A DNA stretch of 64,000 nucleotides from an uncultured Tateyamaria sp. (GCF_947503045.1 NZ_CANNCF010000005.1:227088-291087); one strand, 5' to 3'; positions 9,312 through 19,155 are shown, numbered from the stretch's first letter. The notes: generated by a model from the letters alone, not told the origin. Program-made: numbers and translations.

Positions 9312-9749
9312 ATGCGCACATTTCTGACCTTTCTGACCGGCGCGCTGTTTGGCACCGGGATTGCGATGTCCGGCATGGCCAACCCTGCCAAGGTGATCAA
9401 TTTTTTTGATGTGGCGGGCCGTTGGGACCCCAGCCTTGCCTTTGTGATGGGCGGAGCGTTGATCGTCACCTTCATCGGCTACAGGTTGGTGATGCAACGG
9501 CCTGCGCCGATTTACGAGCCCACCTTTGATGTGCCGACAAATCGGCAACTGGACGGGCGGCTCGTGGCTGGCGCGGGCATATTCGGAGTCGGCTGGGGCA
9601 TTGCCGGGTTCTGCCCGGGCGGTGCGCTGCCAGCCCTTGGTACGCTGGACAGCCGGGTGATTGTCTTTGTGGCGGCACTGATTGCTGGGATGCTTGCAAC
9701 GCGGATCGTGATGGATTGGACCAAGCCCCGCGCGCAGCCTGCCGAGTGA
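9312..9749 (+). CDS. YeeE/YedE-type (DUF6691) membrane protein, second half-size unit
   Basis: This 145-aa protein has four hydrophobic helices, with MSGMANPAKVINFFD near the N-terminus and GFCPGGALPAL (about 98-108) carrying the conserved Cys typical of the partner subunit of split YeeE/YedE transporters. The gene starts 2 bp after its partner's stop, with GGAGG at 9300-9305 just upstream, so the two are probably co-translated and form one transporter. Confidence 0.85.
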   Translation: MRTFLTFLTGALFGTGIAMSGMANPAKVINFFDVAGRWDPSLAFVMGGALIVTFIGYRLVMQRPAPIYEPTFDVPTNRQLDGRLVAGAGIFGVGWGIAGFCPGGALPALGTLDSRVIVFVAALIAGMLATRIVMDWTKPRAQPAE

Positions 9750-9870
9750 CGATTTTTTGTGGTTTGTCCGACTGCGCCAATCACCGACCGTACATGTCGC
9801 GACGGATCTTATTGCTCTTCTGAACGCCGTAGAAGTGGCCAACGTCTCAGCCATGGCCTAAGAGTTCGGA

Positions 9871-10350
9871 ATGGAACACCTCAAACCGTTCAAAGAGCGC
9901 GATGTCTTGCCTCTGGAACCGGCTGTTGATCAGGGCTGGCATCTGAAACGGTATGCGATCCTTGCAGAGGGTAGGCAGTTTGATGCGGACGTGGCCGCTG
10001 CGGCAACCGCCGAAGCCCTGAAACGTTTGCCCGAGGCCGGGTCCTTGGCAAACGGGACAGGAAACCACGGCGTTGGGTTTCAGGTCATACACTTTGCCGA
10101 AACTGCGGTGGTCTCGCCGATTTTCTACTGGCAGTGGGGCAGCGTGCTGGCGCGGGCGTGCCAGATCAAGGCGCAGTGGGACGCGCCCACCCTGTTCAAC
10201 GATGGCGTGGACGAAATCGTTGGCTGCGTATGGGAAATGAATATCGTGCAGCACGAGATCGAGGCGTGGACCTCAACCTTACTTGGCCCTTCCTCAGACC
10301 CTCAGCGTCAGTTGCCCACCTACCTGGAAACATTTGCGCAGACGTCGTGA
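9871..10350 (+). CDS. Conserved hypothetical protein
   Basis: I do not recognise this 159-aa protein. It is cytoplasmic by appearance (no signal peptide or membrane helix), acidic, with a Trp-rich middle (about 85-130, including FYWQWGS and VWEMNIVQHE). Codon use fits the surrounding genome, and a GG-rich segment precedes the ATG. It stands alone between the YeeE pair and fabA and is convergent with fabA. The opposite-strand frame over the same span (9847-10254) looks like a shadow. Confidence 0.6.
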   Translation: MEHLKPFKERDVLPLEPAVDQGWHLKRYAILAEGRQFDADVAAAATAEALKRLPEAGSLANGTGNHGVGFQVIHFAETAVVSPIFYWQWGSVLARACQIKAQWDAPTLFNDGVDEIVGCVWEMNIVQHEIEAWTSTLLGPSSDPQRQLPTYLETFAQTS

Positions 10351-10461
10351 AAGGTGGCGAAAACAGACGCCGATGCTATCAGCCACATCCCAAGCGTTGC
10401 TCAGGAACAGTAGAATATCCAAAATCCGGTTCGCCTTGTCCAGCAGACAAAGCAGTCAGTC

Positions 10462-10971
10462 TCAGCTTTCGCTCAGCGCGACCTTCATATCCTTGACTTC
10501 ATAGATCACTTCGCCGTCCGCCTCGACGATGCCGTCGGCGACGCCCATGGTCAGGCGGCGGGTCTGGATGGCTTTGGTGAAGTCGATTTTGTAGGTCAGC
10601 ATCTTGCGGTCCGGGCGCACCATGCCCTTCAGCTTGACCTCGCCCACACCCAGCGCATAGCCGCGCCCCTGCCAGCCGCGCCAGCCGAGGTTGAACCCGG
10701 TCAGCTGCCACAGCCCATCCAGACCCAAACAGCCGGGCATGATCGGGTTGCCGGGAAAGTGGCAGTCGAAAAACCACAGATCGGGAGTGATGTCGAATTC
10801 AGCTGTGATGTGGCCTTTGCCGTGGGCGCCGCCGTCACCGGACACATCGGTGATACGGTCCATCATCAGCATCGGAGGGGCGGGCAATTGTGCGTTACCG
10901 GGGCCGAACAGCTCTCCGCGTGCACATTTCAGCAAGCCCTCTTTGTCAAAGCTCGTCGGGTAGTCTGCCAT
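10462..10971 (-). CDS. fabA: 3-hydroxydecanoyl-ACP dehydratase/isomerase FabA
   Basis: This 169-aa hot-dog enzyme dehydrates 3-hydroxyacyl-ACP and isomerises trans-2- to cis-3-decenoyl-ACP, the entry to unsaturated fatty acids. The catalytic His lies in [12 protein letters not shown] (about residues 69-80) and the Asp in [10 protein letters not shown]. Length matches E. coli FabA (about 171). An upstream in-frame start at 11085 would add a basic, Pro-rich stretch of 38 residues without homology, so I chose 10971. It is divergent from irr, an arrangement common in alphaproteobacteria, but fabB does not follow here. Confidence 0.96.
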   Translation of the reverse strand: MADYPTSFDKEGLLKCARGELFGPGNAQLPAPPMLMMDRITDVSGDGGAHGKGHITAEFDITPDLWFFDCHFPGNPIMPGCLGLDGLWQLTGFNLGWRGWQGRGYALGVGEVKLKGMVRPDRKMLTYKIDFTKAIQTRRLTMGVADGIVEADGEVIYEVKDMKVALSES

Positions 10972-11163
10972 TCTTGGCCTCTTGTCTTCGCGCATCTGTC
11001 CGGCAGGCCGGGTCCGGCTCGGTCTAGCACCGTGCAGACTGCGTGCGCAAGGGCGCGGGGCAGGGCGGTCACACGCCTGTGGCATAATGAACGAGACCCG
11101 TTTTCCAATTGAATTTCACGGGCATGCGCCCTTATATGCTTATGCGAAGAGTTGAGGATGACG

Positions 11164-11583
11164 ATGGCACTGGATCAACACGAGGTCGGAACCACATGGC
11201 TGGCAGGCGCAGGTCTGCGTCCCACACGCCAGCGGGTGACCCTTGCCGCGCTCTTGATTGGTGACGGTCAGCACCGCCATGTCACCGCCGAAAGCCTGTT
11301 CGAGGCCGCCAAGGCGCAAGGCGACGGCGTGTCCCTTGCCACGGTCTACAACACCCTGCGCGCCTTCTGCGATGCGGGGCTGATGCAGGAAGTCATGGTG
11401 GACGGTTCCAAAAGCTACTTTGACACCAACACCCACGATCACCCCCATTTCTTCTGGGAAGACGAGGCCAAGCTGACGGACGCCCCATCGGACCAGTTGG
11501 TGATCGCACAATTGCCCGACGCACCTGATGGCGCTGAAATCGCCTCTGTCGACGTGGTGATCCGCCTGCGCCGCAAGGGCTGA
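11164..11583 (+). CDS. irr: Fur-family iron response regulator Irr
   Basis: This 139-aa Fur-superfamily regulator has a winged HTH (about 15-85, LRPTRQRVTLAALL and SLATVYNTLRAF) and the His-rich NTHDHPHFFW segment (about 92-101) that binds haem or metal in Irr proteins. Irr represses or activates iron and haem genes when haem is low. In-frame TTG (11152) and ATG (11158) starts exist; GAGG at 11154-11157 favours 11164. The divergent fabA partner is the usual alphaproteobacterial neighbour. Confidence 0.9.
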   Translation: MALDQHEVGTTWLAGAGLRPTRQRVTLAALLIGDGQHRHVTAESLFEAAKAQGDGVSLATVYNTLRAFCDAGLMQEVMVDGSKSYFDTNTHDHPHFFWEDEAKLTDAPSDQLVIAQLPDAPDGAEIASVDVVIRLRRKG

Positions 11584-11587
11584 GCCC

Positions 11588-12367
11588 TTGGTCCGCGTCA
11601 CGGATGAGGACGCGGCGCGTTACCAGGCGGACGGCGTTGTTCTGATCAAGGGTCTGTTTGCCGATCACATCGACAGCCTGCGCGCCGGTATCGCGCGCAA
11701 CATGGCCGAGCCCGGCCCCTATGCTTCGACCAATGACCGGCCCGGCGATACGGGTCTGTTTTTTGACGACTACTGCAACTGGCAGCGCATCCCCGAATTT
11801 CACCCTACCGTGCATGATCCGCGCGTGGCCGAGGTGGCAGCGACCCTGATGGGGTCGCAATCCGTGCAGATGTTCCATGACCACGTGCTGGTGAAAGAAC
11901 CGGGCACGTCCATGGCCACCCCCTGGCATCAGGACGCGCCCTATTATTTCGTGGAAGGGCAACACACGATCAGCTTCTGGTCGCCGCTTGATCCGGTGCA
12001 CGCGGCCTCTTTACGTTGCGTTGCCGGCTCGCATCTGTGGGAAAAGGATGTGGTGCCGACCCGCTGGGTGTCCGAAGAGGCGTTCTTTGAAGGCGACTAC
12101 ATGCCTGTGCCCGACCCTGAGGCCGAGGGCATGCGGATTGTGGAATACGAGATGGAGCCGGGTGACACTGTTGCCTTCCACTTTCGCACCCTGCACGGTG
12201 CGCGCGGCAATCAAAGCGACGCGCGGCGGCGCGCGTTCTCGCTTCGATTGGTGGGCGATGATGCGCGCTTTGTGACGCGGCCCGGCCCAACATCGCCGCC
12301 CTTTCCGGGGCATGGGATGGTGCAGGGCCAACGGCTGCGCGAGGACTGGTTCCCGATCTTGCGGTGA
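11588..12367 (+). CDS. Phytanoyl-CoA dioxygenase (PhyH) family protein
   Basis: A 259-aa Fe(II)/2-oxoglutarate-dependent dioxygenase. The metal ligands are visible as H-x-D in PWHQDAPYYF (about 117-126) and the distal His in TLHGARGNQ (about 209), followed by the 2OG-binding Arg region RRRAFSLR. The substrate is unknown; family members hydroxylate many small molecules. It starts with TTG at 11588, only 4 bp after irr, so it is probably in the irr transcript. Confidence 0.87.
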   Translation: MVRVTDEDAARYQADGVVLIKGLFADHIDSLRAGIARNMAEPGPYASTNDRPGDTGLFFDDYCNWQRIPEFHPTVHDPRVAEVAATLMGSQSVQMFHDHVLVKEPGTSMATPWHQDAPYYFVEGQHTISFWSPLDPVHAASLRCVAGSHLWEKDVVPTRWVSEEAFFEGDYMPVPDPEAEGMRIVEYEMEPGDTVAFHFRTLHGARGNQSDARRRAFSLRLVGDDARFVTRPGPTSPPFPGHGMVQGQRLREDWFPILR

Positions 12368-12827
12368 GATTGTGCAGGTACGCGTGACCAGTTGGCGTTT
12401 CGGTTTGAGCGTTCGATAACCATGTAGATGTTCAGGCGCCGCGCAGACCTCCGACTCAAACCTATGGTTCGCCGGTAGGGCGGGGTTTCACCCCGCCGCA
12501 CAGCGTTATGCGGCGCTGCCATGACCCACTCCCGCACGCCCCTGAGCCACAGAAAACGCGCTTGCCCTGCTCAAGTTCGCCAACACTTTCGTGAAAGCGC
12601 GTCATCGAATGAAATCTCCGCTGCGCCGCCGCGCGCAAGAACCGCTGGTTTTCAGGGTGCACGCCCTCACAATTGTCACGCACCCCGTGAGTATTTCCAA
12701 AGGTTATCGCCCTCATTCAAAGCAGGAATTTCCAATAAACAGGGGCATCCACAATTGATGAAACGGCGGAGAGACCAGCACCACGGTTTGATCTTCGCCA
12801 TGCATTAATCACTTGCGGAGTCTCGCT
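12368..12827. other. Intergenic region with a REP-like GC-rich hairpin
   Basis: This 460-bp gap holds no convincing gene. At 12479-12497 a 7-bp perfect stem (GGCGGGG/CCCCGCC) closes a TTTCA loop without a following T-run, resembling the dispersed REP-like palindromes of Rhodobacterales rather than a terminator. The last 100 bp become A+T-richer and presumably carry the promoter of the RTX gene. Confidence 0.5.
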
Positions 12828-15800
12828 ATGCTATCCGAAATCCTCTCCAGCCTGCGCGCCAGACTGCTGACATCCTCGTCACTGGCCCAGGAAACCGTCC
12901 GCGACGGACAAACCCTGACCAACGGCTTTTTCCAAAGCGTTGTGGTCGACAACACACCGGCCTTTATCCTGAACAACGATCTGGCCCGGTTCCTGAACTT
13001 TGGTCAGGTCGAAACCAATGACGCGGCCTCTGCCGTGTCGGTCGAGGCCGAAGACGTTCAGGTCTTTAACTTCCGCTCGGGCAGCATCGACGCCAATGGC
13101 GCCGCGGCCACCGGTATCGAAGTCACTGACGGCTCCAGCGCCGACATCCGCAACTTTGGCAGCATCGCTGGCGAATTGAACGGCGTCGAATTCAGCGGGT
13201 CGGACAGCTCCGGCACACTCGACAACTTCCGTGGCGGTGTCATCTCGTCCGACAGCCGCGCCGTTGAGATCGAAGGCGAGGGCATCAGCGTTCGCAACTT
13301 TGGCGACATCATCGGCACCGATGACCAGCGCAACGGCACGATCTATACCAACGCGACAGCCGAAGATGTCAGCATCTCGAACTTTTCCGGCGGCACGATC
13401 GACGCAGGCGAGGGGAATAGCGGCGCGGGTATCTCGCTGCAGGTTGGCGACGAAGAAGGCGACGTTGTTTCCAACACCATCTTCAACGGCTTTGGCGCAA
13501 CCATTCAGGGCCGTGGCCAGGAAGCGGCCAATACGGGCGGCGCGGGCGACGGCATTCGCATCAACAACGGCGCTGACGGCACTGTGTCGGACACCGACAT
13601 CGTCAACAGCGGTCTGATCTCATCGGAAAGCAACCAGGGCACCGCAGGCGGTGTCCGGATCGCGGATGGTGTTGCCGCCGAAGGCCGCATCCTCAACACG
13701 TCGACCGGTACAATCGAAGGCGTGCGCAACGGCCTTTACATCGGCGAAGCTGAGCATGATCTGGATGTGCTGAACTTTGGCACGATCCAGTCGGACAGCC
13801 GCGCTGTGAACATCGACGGCACGGGCGTTGACCTGCTGAACGGCGGCGACATCCTCGGCACCGCCGACCAGCGCAACGGCACCGTCTATGCAGATGGTAC
13901 GGCTGACGACTTTTCTGTCACCAACATCGCCAGCGGCACAATCGATGCTGGTGAAGGCAACCAGGGCTCCGGTTTTGGTGTCGAGATCGGCGGCGCCGCA
14001 GACGGGGCCAACACGTTCACACTGGACAACTCGGGCACGATCCAGGGCCGTGGCAATGCCGCTGCCGGAACGCCGCTTGCGGGTGACGGTGTGCGCATCG
14101 GCAATGTCGGCAACTCCGGCACAACCGATGCCACGATCACCAACACAGGCGAGATCCTGTCCGAAGGGGCCAACGGCACCGTGGCCGGTCTGCGCGTCGT
14201 GAACGGTGTGAACTTCCAAGGCACGCTGAGCAACGAAGGCACCATCGCAGGTGTTCAGAACGGTGTGTACTTTGGCACCGGCGATCACTCGGGTGGTTCT
14301 TTCGTCAACACGGGCCTCGTGTCTTCGGACAGCCGGGCGCTGAACATTGATGGCACCGGCCTCTCGGTTGAGAACGCAGGCACCATCCTTGGCACCGGCG
14401 ACCAGCGCAACGGGACCGTCTATGCGGATGGCACGGCGGACGACTACACATTCACAAACACCGGCCTCGTTGATGCGGGCATCGGCAACAACGGTTCTGC
14501 TGTGTCGTTGCAAACCGGTGATGTGGCGGGTGATGTCGTATCGGCGTCCATCTTCAACGAAGGTATCCTGCAAGGGCGCGGAGACGCGGTTGACGGCAAC
14601 ACGGTCGGTGACGGCCTGCGTCTCTTCAGCAATCAGGAAGACGCGAATTTTGCCGGTCTGGTCCAGAACGAAGGCGTTATCGCCGGGTCTTCGGACAGCG
14701 ATGCCGCCGCTGGTATCCGGATCGATGGTGGGTTGAACCTGCTGGGCGCGATCATCAACGAGGGCGAAATCACCGGCTCGGTGAACGCCATCGACGCGAC
14801 CGATGCAGGCGACGTGACTTTCGTCAATGATGACGAAGGTGTGGTAAATGGTAATGTGTTACTTGGTGCCGGAGACGACATCGTTGTGGACCTCGGTCAG
14901 ATCAACGGTGTCGTCGATGGCGGCGCAGGTGATGATGTCCTGATTGCAGGGAGCGGCGACAACGTGATTGTCGGCGGCCTCGGCAATGACTTCATCGAAG
15001 GCGGCGACGGTGTCGACACGGCAGATTTCTCTGATCTGGATGTGGCGGTGAACGTCAACCTTGGTCCCAACGGCAACGGCACAGCGACCCGCGACACAGG
15101 TTTCAACGTGTCGGTCACGGATCAGGTTGTGAGCGATGGTGCGGCATTTGTCGCAGCGGCCGAAGCGGGTAACCTCTACTTCAACATCCACACAAGTGAC
15201 TTCTTGGGCGGTGAAATTCGCGGTCAGCTGAGTATCGTCAGCGACACCGGGACAGGCCATGACCGGGTGATCGAGCTTGCAGGATCGCTGGATGCGAGCC
15301 AGGAACCCGGCCCAACCTCCGACAGTGCAGCCACAGGCGAAGGCTCCCTCACCATCACCTTCAACGAACAGGGCGAGGCGATCTACTCCTCCGAACTGAG
15401 CGTTGTGGGGCTGAACGAGGCGGACCTGCAGACACCGGGTGCAGGTGGCGTGTCAGCCATCCACGTTCACAACGCACCTGCTGGTGTGAACGGCCCAATC
15501 CTGCAGGACACGTTGGTGGATGCCGGTGGGATCCTCGATGCCAATGCGCCCACAGGCGTTGTCGGTCCGGATGTCATCGACAACCAGATCGAAGTCGACG
15601 TGCTCAGCTCGATCGAGAACGTGATCGGATCGGACGATGGTGACATCATTGTCGGCTCGGACCAGTCCAACACCCTGAGCGGTGAAGACGGCGATGACCT
15701 GCTGAACGGTCAGGGCGGCGACGACCTGCTGCTGGGCGGCGAAGGGTCTGACACGTTCACTTTCGAAGGGTTCTTTGGCAACGACACTATCGGAGACTTC

Positions 15801-15971
15801 GAAGTTGGCGTGGACCGGTTGGACTTTTCCGACTTTGGGCCGGATTTCGCGGAAAGCGCGCAGATCACCCAGGACGGAAACGACGCGGTGCTGACCTTCT
15901 CTTCGGACGCTTCTGTGCGCCTTGAAGGGGTCAACAGCACAGACCTGACCGACGACGATTTCATCGCCTGA
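12828..15971 (+). CDS. Large RTX-type secreted protein with a CHRD domain and three internal repeats
   Basis: This 1047-aa, acidic, Gly/Asn/Asp-rich protein lacks a Sec signal and is followed by its own type I exporter genes, so it is very likely exported in one step. Residues about 50-690 form a beta-helix-like region with three copies of a unit of about 180 aa, each with an SDSRA motif and a GDQRNGT-like motif (SDSRA codons at 13248, 13791 and 14325). RTX calcium-binding nonapeptides follow (about 705-730), then a CHRD domain (about 765-910), a second RTX block (about 945-985) and a C-terminal secretion signal region. The ATG at 12828 has GGAG 7 nt upstream; an upstream TTG is less likely. 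Confidence 0.9.
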   Translation: MLSEILSSLRARLLTSSSLAQETVRDGQTLTNGFFQSVVVDNTPAFILNNDLARFLNFGQVETNDAASAVSVEAEDVQVFNFRSGSIDANGAAATGIEVTDGSSADIRNFGSIAGELNGVEFSGSDSSGTLDNFRGGVISSDSRAVEIEGEGISVRNFGDIIGTDDQRNGTIYTNATAEDVSISNFSGGTIDAGEGNSGAGISLQVGDEEGDVVSNTIFNGFGATIQGRGQEAANTGGAGDGIRINNGADGTVSDTDIVNSGLISSESNQGTAGGVRIADGVAAEGRILNTSTGTIEGVRNGLYIGEAEHDLDVLNFGTIQSDSRAVNIDGTGVDLLNGGDILGTADQRNGTVYADGTADDFSVTNIASGTIDAGEGNQGSGFGVEIGGAADGANTFTLDNSGTIQGRGNAAAGTPLAGDGVRIGNVGNSGTTDATITNTGEILSEGANGTVAGLRVVNGVNFQGTLSNEGTIAGVQNGVYFGTGDHSGGSFVNTGLVSSDSRALNIDGTGLSVENAGTILGTGDQRNGTVYADGTADDYTFTNTGLVDAGIGNNGSAVSLQTGDVAGDVVSASIFNEGILQGRGDAVDGNTVGDGLRLFSNQEDANFAGLVQNEGVIAGSSDSDAAAGIRIDGGLNLLGAIINEGEITGSVNAIDATDAGDVTFVNDDEGVVNGNVLLGAGDDIVVDLGQINGVVDGGAGDDVLIAGSGDNVIVGGLGNDFIEGGDGVDTADFSDLDVAVNVNLGPNGNGTATRDTGFNVSVTDQVVSDGAAFVAAAEAGNLYFNIHTSDFLGGEIRGQLSIVSDTGTGHDRVIELAGSLDASQEPGPTSDSAATGEGSLTITFNEQGEAIYSSELSVVGLNEADLQTPGAGGVSAIHVHNAPAGVNGPILQDTLVDAGGILDANAPTGVVGPDVIDNQIEVDVLSSIENVIGSDDGDIIVGSDQSNTLSGEDGDDLLNGQGGDDLLLGGEGSDTFTFEGFFGNDTIGDFEVGVDRLDFSDFGPDFAESAQITQDGNDAVLTFSSDASVRLEGVNSTDLTDDDFIA

Positions 15972-16035
15972 TCGAAACACACCGGGGTGGCGGCATATGT
16001 CGCCACCTCTTCACCCTGACAAAGAGATCACCCCC

Positions 16036-17781
16036 ATGTTTCAGAAAAAATCCTCCGTCAAATCCGCATGGAACGCCCTGCGTCCCGGATTTTCCGCCAT
16101 CGGCTTCTTCAGCCTGATTTTGAACGTTCTCATGCTCGCAGGCCCGCTTTACATGCTGCAGGTCTATGACCGCGTCCTGACCAGCCAGAATCTGGACACT
16201 TTGATTGCCCTCAGCATCCTGCTGGGTGGCGTTTTTGTCGTCACCGGCCTGCTGGATCTGATCCGCATGCGCATCCTTGGCCGCCTAGGCGCACGGTTTG
16301 AACTGACCATTGGCGCCCCCATCCTGCAATCGGCCATACGACGCCGTGTGCAAGACAGCCCCAAGGCCGAAAACCCCGCTGCCGACGTGAACGGTCTGCG
16401 CGACTTTATCTCAGGACCAACGCTGATCGCCTTTTTCGATGCGCCCTGGATCCCGCTTTATCTTGGGGTGCTTTACATGCTGCACCCCTATCTCGGCGCG
16501 CTTGGCCTCGCGGGCGCGCTGGTTTTGACAATTATGGCCCTGATCAACAACGCACGCTCTGCCGACGTCATGCAAGACGCCTCGCAAGCGCGCGCCAGGT
16601 CCGACAGTTTGTTCACCGCAAGTGAACAGAACGCAGAGCTTGTCCACTCGATGGGTATGACTGGTGATCTCGCCCGTCGCTGGACGGCTCTGCAACATGA
16701 TGCCCACCACCTGAAAACCCGCGTGGCCGACCGCATCGCGAGCTTTTCGGTGGTGTCCAAAACCATCCGCATGGCGCTGCAATCCGCCATGCTGGGCCTT
16801 GGTGCCGCCCTGGCTGTGGTCGGCGATGCGACGGCTGGTGTGATGATCGCCGCCACTATCCTGCTGTCCCGCGCCCTCGCGCCCATCGACCAGCTGATCG
16901 GTCAGTGGCGGACGTTTCTGGCAGCGCGGGGGTCCTACAAATCCTTGCGCACCCTGTCCGAAACTTATCCCCAGCCCGAAAAGCGCTTGTCGATGCCGCG
17001 CCCGCAAATCTCGCTGCACGCAGCGATCGCGCAGGCCGGACCACCGCTGGCCAAGAACGCGACCATCAGCGGGATCGGGTTTGCCCTGTCCGCTGGCGAC
17101 GTGGTGGCCGTGATCGGTCACAGCGGTTCTGGCAAGTCGACACTGGCGCGCATGCTGGCCGGTGTGTGGATGCCGCAACGTGGGGCCATTCGCCTTGACG
17201 GGACACCCATGGACAAGTGGGAACCTGAGGAACTTGGCCAACTGGTCGGCTATCTGCCGCAGGATGTGCAGCTGTTTGACGGCACCATCCGCGAAAACAT
17301 CGCGCGGTTTTCCACCTCAATCGACGACGGCAAAGTGCTGGCGGCCGCCATGGCCGCAGACGTGCACGGGTTGATCAGCGGTCTGCCGGATGGCTACGCA
17401 ACCGAGATTGGCAGCGGTTTTCACCTGTCGGGTGGTCAACGCCAACGGATCGCGCTGGCGCGCGCGCTTTATGACGATCCGTTCCTGCTGGTTCTGGACG
17501 AGCCGAATTCGGACCTCGACGGGCAAGGCGAGTTGGCCCTGCGCAACGCGATCCGCGCGGCCAGTGCGCGCGGGGCCATCACCTTTGTGATGACCCACCG
17601 TCCCAGCACGCTGGAAGCGGTCAACAAGGTGCTGACCCTCGGCAAGGGCACGCAGACCGGCTTTGGCAACAAGGAAGACATCTTGCGCCCGCGCAAACCC
17701 GGCGAGGTCGCCCAGAAACCTGCCTCGCAATTGGCCGCGCGCACGCCGCAACCACGTATGGAAAAAGGAGCTGTCCAATGA
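16036..17781 (+). CDS. Type I secretion ABC transporter (PrtD-like permease/ATPase)
   Basis: A 581-aa fused permease-ATPase. About five to six membrane helices occupy residues 15-300. The C-terminal ATPase has Walker A GHSGSGKST, signature LSGGQRQRIALARAL and Walker B LLVLDEPNSDLD. There is no N-terminal C39-like domain, as expected for the PrtD/HasD group that exports RTX proteins. The in-frame start at 15997 would add 13 odd residues; ATG 16036 begins MFQKKSS, a normal PrtD N-terminus. The cargo is almost certainly the RTX protein just upstream. Confidence 0.93.
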   Translation: MFQKKSSVKSAWNALRPGFSAIGFFSLILNVLMLAGPLYMLQVYDRVLTSQNLDTLIALSILLGGVFVVTGLLDLIRMRILGRLGARFELTIGAPILQSAIRRRVQDSPKAENPAADVNGLRDFISGPTLIAFFDAPWIPLYLGVLYMLHPYLGALGLAGALVLTIMALINNARSADVMQDASQARARSDSLFTASEQNAELVHSMGMTGDLARRWTALQHDAHHLKTRVADRIASFSVVSKTIRMALQSAMLGLGAALAVVGDATAGVMIAATILLSRALAPIDQLIGQWRTFLAARGSYKSLRTLSETYPQPEKRLSMPRPQISLHAAIAQAGPPLAKNATISGIGFALSAGDVVAVIGHSGSGKSTLARMLAGVWMPQRGAIRLDGTPMDKWEPEELGQLVGYLPQDVQLFDGTIRENIARFSTSIDDGKVLAAAMAADVHGLISGLPDGYATEIGSGFHLSGGQRQRIALARALYDDPFLLVLDEPNSDLDGQGELALRNAIRAASARGAITFVMTHRPSTLEAVNKVLTLGKGTQTGFGNKEDILRPRKPGEVAQKPASQLAARTPQPRMEKGAVQ

Positions 17782-19148
17782 CGCCCGAACGCACCGCCCC
17801 GTCCACACAAGCTGTTCTGCGGCTTGAAGATTACAACCGCATTCAAACCAAGACCGCAGGATCCGGCATCAAAGGCTTCATCTTTTTCGGCCTGTTCGTC
17901 GTGGCCTGCTTCATCGGTGGATCAGCCTATTGGGCCACGGCCTCGAAACTCGATGGTGCAGTGGTCGCCCCGGCCTCGTTCGTGGTCGAAGGCAACCGCA
18001 AGACGGTTGAGCATCTGGATGGCGGCATCGTACGCACCATCGCCGTCAGCAATGGTGATCTGGTCGAGGCGGGGCAGACACTGCTCGAACTCGACAGCAC
18101 CGATCTGGGCGTTGATCTGGACGTGATCAAAAGCCAGTTGAGTGATCTGATGGTGCGCCGCGCGCGTTTGCTGGCGCAGTTGCAGGGCAGCGCTGATTTC
18201 AGCGAAGGAGCGGTTGCAGCCACCTTGTCGGTGGCGATGGAGCAAGCTGACTGGGCGGCAGCTTATGCCACCCAAAAACTGCTCTTTGATGTCGAGCATC
18301 GCTCGCGCGTCGCTGAAAAAGCGTTGATGGAACAACGGGTTGACAATCTTGAGGATCAAGTGGGCGGTCTGCAAGCGCAACGGGATTCTAACACCCGTCA
18401 GTTGGAGATCACCTTGCAGGAACTGGCCAATTTGCAGACCTTGCTCGACAAGGGCCTTGTCGCGGTTGTGCGCGTGAATGCGCGCCGGGTCGAGGTCGAG
18501 CGCTTGCATGGGGTCGACGCCACGCTCGCCACCCAGGAAACCCAGGCCCGCAACCAGATCAACGAATTGCGTCTGGCGGCTGTCGGCACACAAACCCTGC
18601 GTGACCAGACCCTGTCGGGAGAACTTGCGCAGGTCGAGGCTGCGCTTGCATCTTTGGCGCCGCAATATGTCGGCGCAACCGAGCGGCTGAAGCGCGTGGC
18701 GATCACCGCACCGGTCAGCGGGCGCGTTGTGGAAATGACCGTCTTTACAGCCGGCGGCGTTGTGCGTCCCGGCATGCCGATCCTCGACATTGTTCCCGTG
18801 GACCAGCCCTTGATCGTTGAGGCGCGGGTGAACACGGCAGACATCGAAAAGCTGTATGTCGGTCAGTCATCGCGCGTACGCCTGTCTGCTTTTGATCAGG
18901 GCGAGGTGCCCGAGGCGCAGGGGCGCATTGTCAACATCTCGGCTGACAGCCTCGAAGACGACCGAACGGGCGAGTTCTATTATGTTGCGCGGGTCAAGTT
19001 GGACCGCGAGCAGACCGAGGACATCGCGGCACTGGATCTGGTGCCCGGCATGCCCGCCGATCTGTTCGTCAACACCGGTGAGCGCACGGTCATCAGCTAT
19101 CTGGCCCAACCGCTGAGCGATCGCCTTGCGCGGACGTTCATCGAATGA
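17778..19148 (+). CDS. HlyD-family type I secretion adaptor (PrtE-like)
   Basis: This 456-aa inner-membrane adaptor has one membrane helix (about 36-54), a periplasmic lipoyl-like segment, a long coiled-coil hairpin (about 110-295) and a C-terminal beta-domain with the RVNTADIEKLYVGQ region typical of type I adaptors. Its ATG overlaps the exporter's stop codon (ATGA). The third partner, a TolC-like channel, is not encoded nearby and is presumably shared from elsewhere. Confidence 0.92.
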   Translation: MTPERTAPSTQAVLRLEDYNRIQTKTAGSGIKGFIFFGLFVVACFIGGSAYWATASKLDGAVVAPASFVVEGNRKTVEHLDGGIVRTIAVSNGDLVEAGQTLLELDSTDLGVDLDVIKSQLSDLMVRRARLLAQLQGSADFSEGAVAATLSVAMEQADWAAAYATQKLLFDVEHRSRVAEKALMEQRVDNLEDQVGGLQAQRDSNTRQLEITLQELANLQTLLDKGLVAVVRVNARRVEVERLHGVDATLATQETQARNQINELRLAAVGTQTLRDQTLSGELAQVEAALASLAPQYVGATERLKRVAITAPVSGRVVEMTVFTAGGVVRPGMPILDIVPVDQPLIVEARVNTADIEKLYVGQSSRVRLSAFDQGEVPEAQGRIVNISADSLEDDRTGEFYYVARVKLDREQTEDIAALDLVPGMPADLFVNTGERTVISYLAQPLSDRLARTFIE

Positions 19149-19155
19149 GCCGAGT

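Noticed and set aside
13620..14573. Minus-strand open frame (317 codons) inside the RTX gene
   Set aside because: Arises from the repeated GC-rich codons of the RTX protein; no ribosome-binding site or domain.
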